From: Blastocatellia bacterium UBA7656
GTDB lineage: Bacteria; Acidobacteriota; Blastocatellia; UBA7656
Assembly: GCA_002483445.1 (NCBI GenBank)
Contig: DLHY01000047.1
Coordinates: 1-64,000 of the forward strand
DNA: 64,000 nt
Reading direction: 5' to 3'
In this document: piece after piece, positions 49,947 to 58,919 of the stretch
How the letters are laid out: every line of letters starts with the position of its first letter
Position numbering within the stretch: position 1 is the stretch's first letter
Notes under the pieces: generated by a model
Databases searched by the model: none
What the model saw: only the letters and a program-made list of their open reading frames with translations
What the model was told of the DNA's origin: nothing
Program-made: the position numbers and the translations under genes

Positions 49947-51905
49947 ATGCTTGCTCCAAACAGCGTCTTGCAGAATCGCTACCTGATAGTTCGCCAGATA
50001 GGTCAGGGAGGAATGGGCGCGGTTTATCTGGCCCGCGACCAGCGACTCAACAACGATGTTGCAATCAAGGAGACCTTCGCCAACACCGACCGATTGCGCA
50101 AGGCATTCGAGCGCGAGGCTCAGTTGCTTGCCGGTCTGCGTCACCCCGCGCTACCAGTCGTGAGCGATCATTTCACGGAAGGCGACGGTCAGTTCCTCGT
50201 CATGCAGTTCATCACGGGCGATGACCTTGAAACATTGATTCACCGACAGGGCTATCCTTTTTCTCCCGCCGAAGTTACTGCGTGGGCCGATCAACTCCTT
50301 GACGCGCTCGATTATCTTCACACGCACGAACCGTCCATAATTCATCGCGACATCAAGCCGCAGAATCTCAAGCTCACCTCGCGAGGGCAAATCGTTTTGC
50401 TCGACTTCGGACTGGCGAAGGGGAACATACCGGGCGGAATGGAGATGGGCGCGCCCCTGAGCATTCACGGCTACACGCCGAATTACGCGCCTCTGGAACA
50501 GATCAAAGGGCAGGGAACTGATCAGCGCAGCGATCTCTATTCGCTGGCAGCCACGCTTCATTATTTGCTGACCGGAGTGATGCCCGCTGATGCGCTTTCG
50601 CGACTCGAAGCAATCGCGCATCAGCGACCCGATCCGCTTCGCCGCGCTGACGAGATGAATCCGCACACGCCGCCGCACGTCGCTGATGTGTTGCAGCGCG
50701 CGCTGGCGATCAACCGCGATCAGCGACCCGAAAGCGCCAGAGATATGAAAGCCATGCTGCACGAAACGAGCGGCGCAAGAACCCTGATCTACGAAAGCAA
50801 TGTGCCGATAGTCGGTCAGCAATCGACTATCGGGCCGCAAACGTCAGTCCCGACCGTCGCCTTGCCGCAGGCTCAAACCGATGTTGCGATGAAGTCGCCC
50901 GATGCTCGAACGATTGACGCATCGGGAATCGAGACGCCTGCCACGCGGGGCAGGAAGATGGTTTTTGCAGCCGCGACTGTCAGCGCGATTATTGCGATTG
51001 TCCTGATAGCCGCTGTCGCCGGAATCTGGCCTTTTTCAGGAAACAGCGCGTTCGTTATCAACATCTTTAAATTCAAAACGCCGAGCATAGATAGTGCTGG
51101 CAACCTGGTTTCCGAGCGCGCGGGCGAGGCTCGCTATTATGTCGAAGACCTCGGCGGAGGAATCCGTATAGAAATGGTCGAAGTTCCGAGCGGCGCGTTT
51201 CTGATGGGGTCGCCCGAATCGGAAGAGAAGCGTCAGGCGAATGAAGGGCCGCAGCATCAGGTCAACGTCCCGTCATTTTTTATCAGCAGGTACGAGATAA
51301 CACAGGCTCAATGGCGCGCAGTGGCGAAGATGCCGCGAGTCAACCGTGATCTGATAACCGACCCGTCATACTTCAAAGGGGACAACCTTCCTGTCGAACA
51401 GATCACCTGGAGCGATGCGGTCGAGTTCTGCGCGCGTTTATGGAAGAAGAGCGGGCGGGCTTATCGATTGCCGAGCGAAGCGGAATGGGAGTACGCCTGT
51501 CGCGGGGGAGCGACGACGCCTTTCGGTCTGGGCGAAAATATCAACAGCGACACTGTGAATTTCAATGGCGACGGGCCTTATCGAACCGCGCCTGTGACTC
51601 TCTATCGCGATAAGACGACGGATGTCGGAAGCCTCAACTTTGCCAATGCGTTCGGGCTTTACGATATGCACGGCAACGTCGGGGAATTGTGCGATGATTA
51701 CTGGCACGATAATTATAAGAGCGCGCCAGTCGACGGAAGGGCGTGGACGGAAGGGGGAGACGCGAACTTCAGAGTATTGCGCGGCGGGACGTGGTATGTT
51801 GTAGCGAAGGATTGCCGCGCCGCTTACAGATTCAAGATCGGACTTGATGAAAGGAATTTCAACGTGGGCTTCCGAGTCGCGTGGTCAGGCGGGACAGAAA
51901 AATAG
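49947..51905 (+). CDS. Ser/Thr kinase 2 with periplasmic SUMF1-like domain
   Basis: 652 residues. The kinase domain (about 10-275) has GQGGMGAVYLA, VAIKE, HRDIKPQN, LLDFGLAKG and APLEQ. A membrane helix at about 336-360 is followed by a SUMF1/FGE-sulfatase-type domain (about 407-652; PSGAFLMGSPESEEKRQANEG, FFISRYEITQAQW, RLPSEAEWEYACRGG, FGLYDMHGNVGE, RVLRGGTW). Only one Cys remains where true formylglycine-generating enzymes have two, so oxidase activity is doubtful and a ligand-binding role is more likely. The orientation predicted by the helix is cytosolic kinase and external sensor. The ribosome site GGGGAGAG precedes the ATG. Confidence 0.93.
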   Translation: MLAPNSVLQNRYLIVRQIGQGGMGAVYLARDQRLNNDVAIKETFANTDRLRKAFEREAQLLAGLRHPALPVVSDHFTEGDGQFLVMQFITGDDLETLIHRQGYPFSPAEVTAWADQLLDALDYLHTHEPSIIHRDIKPQNLKLTSRGQIVLLDFGLAKGNIPGGMEMGAPLSIHGYTPNYAPLEQIKGQGTDQRSDLYSLAATLHYLLTGVMPADALSRLEAIAHQRPDPLRRADEMNPHTPPHVADVLQRALAINRDQRPESARDMKAMLHETSGARTLIYESNVPIVGQQSTIGPQTSVPTVALPQAQTDVAMKSPDARTIDASGIETPATRGRKMVFAAATVSAIIAIVLIAAVAGIWPFSGNSAFVINIFKFKTPSIDSAGNLVSERAGEARYYVEDLGGGIRIEMVEVPSGAFLMGSPESEEKRQANEGPQHQVNVPSFFISRYEITQAQWRAVAKMPRVNRDLITDPSYFKGDNLPVEQITWSDAVEFCARLWKKSGRAYRLPSEAEWEYACRGGATTPFGLGENINSDTVNFNGDGPYRTAPVTLYRDKTTDVGSLNFANAFGLYDMHGNVGELCDDYWHDNYKSAPVDGRAWTEGGDANFRVLRGGTWYVVAKDCRAAYRFKIGLDERNFNVGFRVAWSGGTEK

Positions 51906-52153
51906 ACTCGCTACTGATAGTCTGCTGTGGCTAAATATGAGGCGTGCGATATGAGTTCAAATGATGTGTCAGTTGCAGGAGGAGAGTGTTTCTCATTAAC
52001 GCCTCGATTCATCGAGGTGAAGAGATGAGACGGTTGAAGACACCCAGGCGGCGCTCGTCACCACGCTGAAGCAGGGTTTTAATGAGATGGGATGCTTACT
52101 TATTTTTTTCCTCCCCTCCGTGGCGCATTACGAATTCATCGAGGGAGAAATAG
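51906..52153. other. Gap between kinases 2 and 3
   Basis: A 248-bp gap holding the palindrome at 52002-52017. An unmatched GGAGGAGAG at 51977-51985 has no convincing frame behind it. No promoter is assigned. Confidence 0.5.
52002..52017. repeat. Palindrome A, diverged copy
   Basis: CCTCGAT-TC-ATCGAGG, a 7-bp dyad. Flanks TCATTAAC on the left and GGTGAA on the right match those around the palindrome at 2747-2766 read on the other strand. Confidence 0.65.
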
Positions 52154-53932
52154 ATGCTTGAGCCGAATACCGTTTTACAGAATCGTTACCGAATCGTAAG
52201 CCTCATCGCTCAGGGCGGGATGGGAGCCGTCTATCAGGCCGTGGATCAGCGATTGGGCAACACCATCGCTTTGAAAGAAACTTTCTTCAACGACGAGATG
52301 CTGCTCAAAGCCTTCGAGCGCGAGGCGCGACTACTGGCCGGTCTTCGTCACTCTTCGCTCCCAGTAGTGAGCGATCACTTCTCCGAACGCGAGGGACAGT
52401 TCCTCGTCATGGAGTACATACCGGGCGACGATCTTGGAGCGATTCTCAAGAAGCGAAAAGACCGTGTGCCGCCAAAAGGCGAACCCAAGCCTTTCGACCC
52501 TGATGAAGTCATCGCGTGGGCCGAACAACTTCTCGATGCGCTCGATTACCTTCACGCACAGTCCGTGCCTGTGATTCACCGCGATATCAAACCGCAGAAC
52601 CTCAAGCCTACGGGCCGCGGGCGAATCGTGCTGCTCGACTTCGGACTGGCGAAAGGCTCTGTGGGGCTTTCGCAGATGAGCGGCAACAAGAGCATTCAGG
52701 CATACACTCCCAACTACGCGCCGCTCGAACAGGTTCAGGGCGCGGGGACAGATGCGCGAAGCGATCTTTATTCGCTCGCCGCAACCCTCTTTCACCTCAT
52801 AACGGGCGTGCTTCCTCCCGACGCGCTCAGTCGCTGCCTGGCTCTGACCAGGGGTCAGCCCGATACTCTTCAATGCGCTAACGAAGTGAGCGCGCAGGCT
52901 CCCAACGGATTTTCCGCCGTGCTGTATCGCGCGATGGCCGTCAAGCGCGAAGACCGTTATCAAAACGCATCTGAGATGCTCCGCGCACTTCGCGATGCAA
53001 ACCGCGTCGCGCAGGCGATAGCCGCCAAAGCGCCTGAGATAAGAGGCGACTCTCCGACTGTAGTTGCCAGACGCGCGCCCTCTTTGGAGGATTGCCATTT
53101 CACGATTGTGAAAATCGACGACGAGGGACAGGTAGCTCACAGGCTTGAAGGGAAGGCAAAGCTGTTTCGAGAAGATTTAGGCAAGGATGTCGCGCTTGAG
53201 ATGGTCAGTATTCCTGCGGGCGATTTTCTTATGGGATCGCCTGAAGATGAAGAAGGCCGCTCTCAGGCTGAAGGGCCGCAGCACGAAGTGACGATGCCGA
53301 CGTTTTTCATGAGCAGGCACGTGGTGACGCAGGCTCAATGGAGAAGAGTCGCTCGGCTTCCTGAAGTCAACCGGGACTTCGATTCGTCGCCGTCATTTTT
53401 CTCAGGCAACGATCTGCCAGTCGAGCAGATTTCGTGGGAAGAGGCTGTTGAATTCTGCGAGCGATTGTCGGAAGCCACAGGCCGCAAGTATCGATTGCCG
53501 AGCGAAGCAGAATGGGAATATGCGTGCAGGGCTTTTACCTCGACGCCTTTTCACTTAGGCCCGACGATCACGACCGAGGTGGCCAATTATCAGGGAAAGC
53601 ATCCTTACGGTAAGGCAGCGCGTGGCGCTTCGCTCGAATCAACATCCGCAGTAGGGAACTATAACGCGGCGAACACATTCGGGCTTTTCGATATGCATGG
53701 TAACGTATGGGAGTGGTGTCTCGATACCTGGCATGAAAGCTATGACGGAGCGCCGACCGATGGCAGCGCGTGGCAGACGGGCGGAGACGAAGGCAAGCGC
53801 ATATTGCGTGGCGGCGCGTGGGGATTCAGCGCATCAGGTTGCCGCTCGGCCAATCGATATAAATTCGCAGCCACAGGCAAAAACTACCTCACAGGTTTTC
53901 GCGTCGTGGCCCTCGACACGGCGATTAAATAA
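52154..53932 (+). CDS. Ser/Thr kinase 3 with cytosolic SUMF1-like domain
   Basis: 592 residues. The kinase domain (about 10-285) has AQGGMGAVYQA, IALKE, HRDIKPQN, LLDFGLAKG and APLEQ, with a short insertion after the hinge (KKRKDRVPPKGEPKPF). A SUMF1-type domain follows at about 347-590 (PAGDFLMGSPEDEEGRSQAEG, RLPSEAEWEYACR, FGLFDMHGNVWEWC, RILRGGAW). Unlike kinase 2 there is no membrane helix between the domains, so both lie in the cytosol. The two-cysteine active site of formylglycine-generating enzymes is incomplete. It probably arose from a common ancestor with kinase 2 and lost, or never gained, the membrane segment. Confidence 0.93.
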   Translation: MLEPNTVLQNRYRIVSLIAQGGMGAVYQAVDQRLGNTIALKETFFNDEMLLKAFEREARLLAGLRHSSLPVVSDHFSEREGQFLVMEYIPGDDLGAILKKRKDRVPPKGEPKPFDPDEVIAWAEQLLDALDYLHAQSVPVIHRDIKPQNLKPTGRGRIVLLDFGLAKGSVGLSQMSGNKSIQAYTPNYAPLEQVQGAGTDARSDLYSLAATLFHLITGVLPPDALSRCLALTRGQPDTLQCANEVSAQAPNGFSAVLYRAMAVKREDRYQNASEMLRALRDANRVAQAIAAKAPEIRGDSPTVVARRAPSLEDCHFTIVKIDDEGQVAHRLEGKAKLFREDLGKDVALEMVSIPAGDFLMGSPEDEEGRSQAEGPQHEVTMPTFFMSRHVVTQAQWRRVARLPEVNRDFDSSPSFFSGNDLPVEQISWEEAVEFCERLSEATGRKYRLPSEAEWEYACRAFTSTPFHLGPTITTEVANYQGKHPYGKAARGASLESTSAVGNYNAANTFGLFDMHGNVWEWCLDTWHESYDGAPTDGSAWQTGGDEGKRILRGGAWGFSASGCRSANRYKFAATGKNYLTGFRVVALDTAIK

Positions 53933-53945
53933 CTCATAATGAAAA

Positions 53946-53979
53946 CAGAAGTCAGAAGTCAGAAGTCAGAAGTCAGAAT
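53946..53979. repeat. 7-bp tandem repeat AGAAGTC
   Basis: Four AGAAGTC units directly after the kinase 3 stop, ending in the small palindrome CAGAATGCGCATTCTG. The same word occurs at 41503-41534. Confidence 0.9.
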
Positions 53980-54079
53980 GCGCATTCTGCGGCTGGCATC
54001 TGCCTCACACCTTTAACCGATTCAGAGAGTCGCCTCTGACGGCCTGACCGCTTCTGTTGAAAGTGACAAGGTAATTTGA

Positions 54080-56086
54080 ATGCTCGCACCAGGAACCGTT
54101 TTACAGAACCGTTATCATATAGTGAAGCTGCTGGCTCAGGGCGGCATGGGCGCAGTCTATGAAGCCAGAGACGAGCGCCTCGGCAACACCGTCGCATTGA
54201 AGGAAACATTCTTCGCTGACGAAAATATGCGTCGCGCCTTCGAGCGCGAGGCTCGACTGCTTGCCTCCGTGCGCCATCAGGCATTGCCGAAAGTCAGCGA
54301 CCATTTCAACGAAGGCGTAGGCCAGTTCCTCGTGATGGAATTCATAGCGGGCAATGACCTCGCTTCGATGATGCAGAATAGAAAAGGTCTGGTATTTCCC
54401 ACCGATCAGGTGTTGGAGTGGGCTGATCAACTCCTCGACGCGCTCGATTATCTGCACACTCTGGAGCCGCCCGTCATCCATCGCGATATCAAACCGCAAA
54501 ACCTCAAGCTGACCGCGCGGGGCCAGATCATACTTCTGGACTTCGGGCTGGCTAAGGGGTTGATGCAGCCGGGAGCGACCGCCGCAGCCGGTCAAAGCGT
54601 CTTTGGTTATACGCCTAATTACGCGCCGCTCGAACAGATTCAGGCCGAAGGCACCAATGCGCGCAGCGATCTTTATTCGCTGGCGGCGACGCTCTATAAC
54701 CTGATGACCGGTCAGACGCCTCCGGGCGCGCTGACGAGAATCGCGGCAGTGGCTTCGGGTCAGCCCGATACGCTCATCCCTGCAAACGAAGTCAATCCGC
54801 ACGTCTCGCCCTCGGTGGCCAATGCGCTGATGTGGGCTATGTCGCTCAATAATAATCAGCGCCCCGCGACGGCTGCCGCTATGCGCGATGCGCTGCGCTC
54901 GGCTTCTAAAGGTTCATCATCAGGCGCAGGCGATGTCGCCTCTCAGCCGACAACTCCTCAAGCGACGGAGACTCAAAAGCCCAGGCCGCCTATGCCTACC
55001 GTGCAGGCGGGATTGACTCCAAGCAATCCAAACCTGGGACCGACTCAGCCGGAGTCTTCTCCGCAACAACCTGTTCAATCAAGCTGGCCACAGCAGCAGC
55101 AATCGAGTTGGCCACAACAGCCTCAGTCGAGTTGGCCGCAGCAACAACAGCAGCAATCAAGCTGGCCGCAGCAGCAGCAATCGAGTTGGCCCGGTCAATC
55201 GATGCCTCGACAGATGATGCAGCCTCAAAAGAAATCCAAGGCTCCAGTGATTGCTGGCTCGATTGTGGCAGTGCTTCTCCTGAGTGCGGGTGTTCTTGCT
55301 GCGCTTTATTTCTATAAGGGCGACGTCGCAGATAATCCTGTAGGGGAAAAAGCAGGCGCCTCCACCCAGGCGAACTCGAACAGAGGAACCACGCTCGTTC
55401 CGTCGGGCGAGGAAAAAAAGACGACAGCGACAACCGTTGATGAAGTGTTGAGCCGATACATCGAGGCCGTGGGAGGCGAAGACGCAGTGCGCGCAGTGAC
55501 GAGCCGCGTCGTCAAAGCGTCTTTTGAAATTCCTGATACGGGGGTCGGCGGCACGACCGAAATTTATGCGAAGGCTCCGAACAAATATCTGACCATCATC
55601 GGCGGCCCCGGAGGGCTTTCAACCCGGTCAGCCTTCAACGGAAGCGAAGCCTGGTCGAAAGAGCCGACGGGAGAGTTGCGCGAAATCGATGGGGCGGAAC
55701 TTGAAGGCATTAAACGCGACGCATACTTTTACAGGGAGCTTGATTTCAGAGAACTCTACGCTGATCTTTCCGTCAGAGGAAAAGAGAAACTCAAAGGCCG
55801 CGATGTTATCGTTCTCGAAGCCACTCTGCCCGAAGGCGGATCAGACCTTTTCTACTTCGACGCTGAAACAGGATTGCTCGTGCGCGGAGACATCACCCGC
55901 GACAGTCAGCAGGGCGCGCTTACGAGCGAGACTTACTTCGAAGACTACCGGGAGGTCGACGGCATCAGAATGCCTTTCACGATCCGTCAGTCAAGCTCGA
56001 TCGTCAGTATCGTGATTCGCGTGCGTGAAGTGCGCCATAACGTTCAGATCAAAGATTCGATTTTCGATCTGCCCTCGTCGCAATGA
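54080..56086 (+). CDS. Ser/Thr kinase 4 with Gln/Trp-rich linker and LolA-like external domain
   Basis: 668 residues. The kinase domain (about 10-275) shows AQGGMGAVYEA, VALKE, HRDIKPQN, LLDFGLAKG and APLEQ. A cytosolic linker holds five SSWPQ-type repeats (about 332-375), rich in Gln, Trp, Pro and Ser. One membrane helix follows (about 389-413), then an external domain (about 440-668) whose pattern resembles LolA/outer-membrane lipoprotein-sorting folds: VDEVLSRYIEAVGGEDAVRAV, SLDI-like beta strands, FYFDAETGLLVRGDI and ETYFEDYREVDGIRMPF. Such folds bind acyl chains, so the kinase may sense lipids or lipoproteins. This is inference from fold similarity. Confidence 0.9.
   Translation: MLAPGTVLQNRYHIVKLLAQGGMGAVYEARDERLGNTVALKETFFADENMRRAFEREARLLASVRHQALPKVSDHFNEGVGQFLVMEFIAGNDLASMMQNRKGLVFPTDQVLEWADQLLDALDYLHTLEPPVIHRDIKPQNLKLTARGQIILLDFGLAKGLMQPGATAAAGQSVFGYTPNYAPLEQIQAEGTNARSDLYSLAATLYNLMTGQTPPGALTRIAAVASGQPDTLIPANEVNPHVSPSVANALMWAMSLNNNQRPATAAAMRDALRSASKGSSSGAGDVASQPTTPQATETQKPRPPMPTVQAGLTPSNPNLGPTQPESSPQQPVQSSWPQQQQSSWPQQPQSSWPQQQQQQSSWPQQQQSSWPGQSMPRQMMQPQKKSKAPVIAGSIVAVLLLSAGVLAALYFYKGDVADNPVGEKAGASTQANSNRGTTLVPSGEEKKTTATTVDEVLSRYIEAVGGEDAVRAVTSRVVKASFEIPDTGVGGTTEIYAKAPNKYLTIIGGPGGLSTRSAFNGSEAWSKEPTGELREIDGAELEGIKRDAYFYRELDFRELYADLSVRGKEKLKGRDVIVLEATLPEGGSDLFYFDAETGLLVRGDITRDSQQGALTSETYFEDYREVDGIRMPFTIRQSSSIVSIVIRVREVRHNVQIKDSIFDLPSSQ
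55075..55205 (+). repeat. In-frame imperfect minisatellite encoding SSWPQQQQ units
   Basis: Five imperfect units encode SSWPQQQQ, SSWPQQPQ, SSWPQQQQQQ, SSWPQQQQ and SSWPGQ. The unit is about 24-30 bp and built of CAG/CAA codons. It sits before the membrane helix of kinase 4. Confidence 0.9.
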
Positions 56087-56127
56087 GCGGTTGACGCTCT
56101 CGGAATCGCTCTGATATATCACGCGCT

Positions 56128-57543
56128 ATGACAGGCATAACCGGATTCGGAGCCTATATCCCTTTTCATCGTCTCGCCCACAGTGAGATCGCCCGCGCGT
56201 GGGGCGGTCGGGCTGCGGACGGCGAGCGCGCCGTAGCAAACGTGGATGAAGATTCGATCACGATGGCCGTAGAAGCTGTGCGCGATCTCGTCTCAGGCCG
56301 CGCGAGCCGCGATGTCGACGGACTGATCTTTGCCTCGACCACTTCGCCTTATGCTGAAAAACAAGCTTCATCTCTTATCGCCACAGTCGCCGATCTTCGC
56401 CAGGACATGAGAACCGCGGACAACACCAACTCCCTGAGATCGGCCACCACAGCCATTCTCACGGCTTTGGATTCCGTCCGCGCAGGCTCGGCCTCACGAG
56501 TAATAATCGCCGCGGCGGACACCCGGCTTGCTCCGCCCAAATCAGCAAACGAGCGACTGTTTGGCGATGCGGCCTCAGCCATCGAAGTCGGATCAGATGG
56601 CGTGATTGCGAAATTCATCGCCAGTCATTCGGTTGTAGACGAGATGACTGACACGTGGCGAAGGAGCGGCGATCAGTTCGTGAGCGGCTGGGAAGAGCGA
56701 TTCTCCGTGACGCAGGGCTATCAGAGGGTCGTGCGTCAGACCGTGGGCGAGTTGTTCGAGCGATCTCAAATCGGCCCCTCTGAAATTTCGAAAGCGATTT
56801 TTTATGCGCCCGATCCCGGTTCGCTTGCGGCGGTAGCAAAAGGAATCGGACTCAAGGCTGAACAGATACCCGATCATCTGTTTTCTTCAGTAGGCAACAC
56901 GGGGGCGGCGATGCCTGGGCTTGTGCTGTCGTCAGTTCTCGAAAGCGCAAGCGCCGGAGAAAAACTGCTCGTCACAGGCTACGGGTCTGGTTGTGATGCT
57001 TTGCTTTTCGAGGTGACTGAAGAAATCGAAAACGCGAAATCGCTCGCACGTCGCGGCGTGAGCGGTCATCTCGCGTCGAAGGCTTATCTCGATTACGAGC
57101 GATACGCCAGATTTCGCGAATTGATCGAGACGGAAGCTGCGCGGCGTCAGTCGCCATCTGCGTCCGCGCCGCTGATACTTCGCCGACGGGATGAAATCTA
57201 TCGCTTTCATGGATATCGATGTCTCGACTGCAATAAGGTTCAGTATCCGCGCCAGAGGGTATGCATCAATTGTCGCTCGCGTGACAACTTCGAGAGCGTG
57301 CCGCTTGCAGACAAGAGAGCCGAGTTGTTCACCTACACGGTTGATTATCTCAATGCTGATCTCGATCCTCCGACTGTGGCAAGCATCATCGATTTTGAAG
57401 GCGGCGGGCGCGCGCACCTGATGATGACCGACCGCAACCCTGCTGATGTGAAGATCGGTCAGAGGCTGGAACTGACGTTCCGCCGCATCTATGAAGCCGA
57501 GGGCTTCGAGAATTATTACTGGAAATGTCGCCCGCCTCGATAA
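56128..57543 (+). CDS. Thiolase-fold (HMG-CoA synthase-like) protein fused to DUF35 zinc ribbon/OB fold
   Basis: 471 residues. The first 330 or so form a thiolase-like fold of the KAS III/HMG-CoA synthase class (GFGAYIPFHRLAHSEI, VDGLIFASTTSPYAEK, LFSSVGNTGAAMPGLVL). Where the nucleophilic Cys is expected the sequence reads TNSLRSATTA, with no Cys. The C-terminal 130 residues are a DUF35 zinc ribbon (CLDCNK..CINC) plus OB-fold (LFTYTVDYLNADLDPPTVASIIDFEGGGRAHL). Such fused proteins are thought to handle acyl-CoA or act as partners of thiolases; the missing Cys makes simple condensation unlikely. It lies 41 bp after kinase 4 on the same strand. Confidence 0.85.
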   Translation: MTGITGFGAYIPFHRLAHSEIARAWGGRAADGERAVANVDEDSITMAVEAVRDLVSGRASRDVDGLIFASTTSPYAEKQASSLIATVADLRQDMRTADNTNSLRSATTAILTALDSVRAGSASRVIIAAADTRLAPPKSANERLFGDAASAIEVGSDGVIAKFIASHSVVDEMTDTWRRSGDQFVSGWEERFSVTQGYQRVVRQTVGELFERSQIGPSEISKAIFYAPDPGSLAAVAKGIGLKAEQIPDHLFSSVGNTGAAMPGLVLSSVLESASAGEKLLVTGYGSGCDALLFEVTEEIENAKSLARRGVSGHLASKAYLDYERYARFRELIETEAARRQSPSASAPLILRRRDEIYRFHGYRCLDCNKVQYPRQRVCINCRSRDNFESVPLADKRAELFTYTVDYLNADLDPPTVASIIDFEGGGRAHLMMTDRNPADVKIGQRLELTFRRIYEAEGFENYYWKCRPPR

Positions 57544-57675
57544 ATCCGGAACAACTTAGAGATTCTTGCGTCTAATCAGTGAGGTCGGCAGGTTGCAAGA
57601 ACCGTCCGGCCTCGACGTTCAGGAATCGGATAGATTCTTCCAGCCCTGCTTTCACCCAATCGAAGGAGAAAAGAT

Positions 57676-58833
57676 ATGAAGATTCTAATGGGTTTGCTCT
57701 TGAGCATATTGGTGAGCGGGCTTTCGCTTCTGGCCCTCACGGCTTTCATCTCGACCACCTCAAGCCGCGCCGATGCGGGCCAGCCTCTCAATCTTTTTGA
57801 AGAGCGCAGTCCCGCAACGTGGACAGTCGGATCGCCCATCCGACACGAAAACCTCACCATTTTTCCAGTCATCTCGGATCAGCAATCCAGCACCGATGAA
57901 TTCATCACCCTTGATGAAGGCTTGCGTTCAGGCAAAGTCACAGTGACCGAAATCGGCCCACAAGTCCAATCAACCGCGGCTCCGAATCAACAGGTTCGCT
58001 CGAATCAGGCGCAAAGCAATCGCATCAACGCTCCTAACCAGGTACAGGCTCAGGTTCAACAGCGCGTGAGTTCGGGGGGCCAGGTCAACCGGCTCGCTGT
58101 CACTAACAATTCGGGAAAGATTCTGGTGCTGATCGCAGGCGAGATAGTCGTGGGCGGCAAACAGGATCGCATCATGGCAAATGACTGCATCATCCCCTCT
58201 ACGAATAAGGCCACTCCTGTCGATGTCTTCTGCGTCGAACACGGGCGATGGCAGCAAAGGTCGGCTGGCAGAGACGCCAATGGAAAATTCGTTGCGGCAG
58301 AAGGTGTGATGGCCGCGCCTAAGGTTCGCGAAAAAGCGCAGGCCAAAAAGGATCAATCCTCGGTGTGGAATGAAGTGTCGGAGAATGTCACGAAAAACGG
58401 CGTATCGACTTCGACCGGGACTCTCAACAGCGTCTACGAAAACGGCAGCGTGAAGAAGAAACTCGACGCTTATGAGAATGCGCTCAAAGGCAAATTCTCA
58501 TCCGCGAATATAGTAGGCGCAGTCGTGGCCGTCGGCGGGAAGATCGTGACGGCTGACGTGTTTGCAAACTCTCATCTCTTTCAAGCCTACTGGCCGAAAC
58601 TGCTTCGTTCCTACTCGCTTGAGGCGATATCAAGCGGGACTTCGAAGCAGCAGGTTTCGGCAGCAGACGCGCAGGCTTTTCTTTCGCGAGCAGACGGGAA
58701 GACCGAATCGAAAGAGAGCGAGGGCGTGTATCGCTTGAGCGAGCATCAATCCGACAGCGACGCGAGCTTCGAACTCGAATCGACCGCCTCAAAGGCAAAG
58801 CTTCTTCACTTCAATCGAGTGAACAAAAAATAG
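57676..58833 (+). CDS. Exported ARPP-1-like domain protein
   Basis: 385 residues. The signal peptide (MKILMGLLLSILVSGLSLLALTAFIS) is followed by one beta-rich domain with the segment NNSGKILVLIAGEIVVGGKQDRIMANDCIIPSTNKATPVDVFCVEHGRW, which matches the conserved centre of the ARPP-1 family as I remember it. An internal Gln/Asn-rich stretch lies at about 95-130. The function of this family is unknown. The ribosome site AAGGAG precedes the ATG. It stands alone between the thiolase-like gene and a repeat hairpin. Confidence 0.75.
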   Translation: MKILMGLLLSILVSGLSLLALTAFISTTSSRADAGQPLNLFEERSPATWTVGSPIRHENLTIFPVISDQQSSTDEFITLDEGLRSGKVTVTEIGPQVQSTAAPNQQVRSNQAQSNRINAPNQVQAQVQQRVSSGGQVNRLAVTNNSGKILVLIAGEIVVGGKQDRIMANDCIIPSTNKATPVDVFCVEHGRWQQRSAGRDANGKFVAAEGVMAAPKVREKAQAKKDQSSVWNEVSENVTKNGVSTSTGTLNSVYENGSVKKKLDAYENALKGKFSSANIVGAVVAVGGKIVTADVFANSHLFQAYWPKLLRSYSLEAISSGTSKQQVSAADAQAFLSRADGKTESKESEGVYRLSEHQSDSDASFELESTASKAKLLHFNRVNKK

Positions 58834-58919
58834 TCCTTAGAGTCTGGCGAGTCTTGAGGGTCTGGCGAGTCTGGGGAGTCGAGGAATTCATACTCTCAAG
58901 ACTCTCAAGACTCTCTGGA
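58834..58919. repeat. Inverted tandem-repeat hairpin, AGTCTGGCGAGTCT word
   Basis: The direct array at 58838-58880 and inverted array at 58892-58919 (CTCAAGACTCTCAAGACTC) flank a loop of about 11 bp. It fills the gap between two convergent genes and runs to the stop codons of both. Confidence 0.9.
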
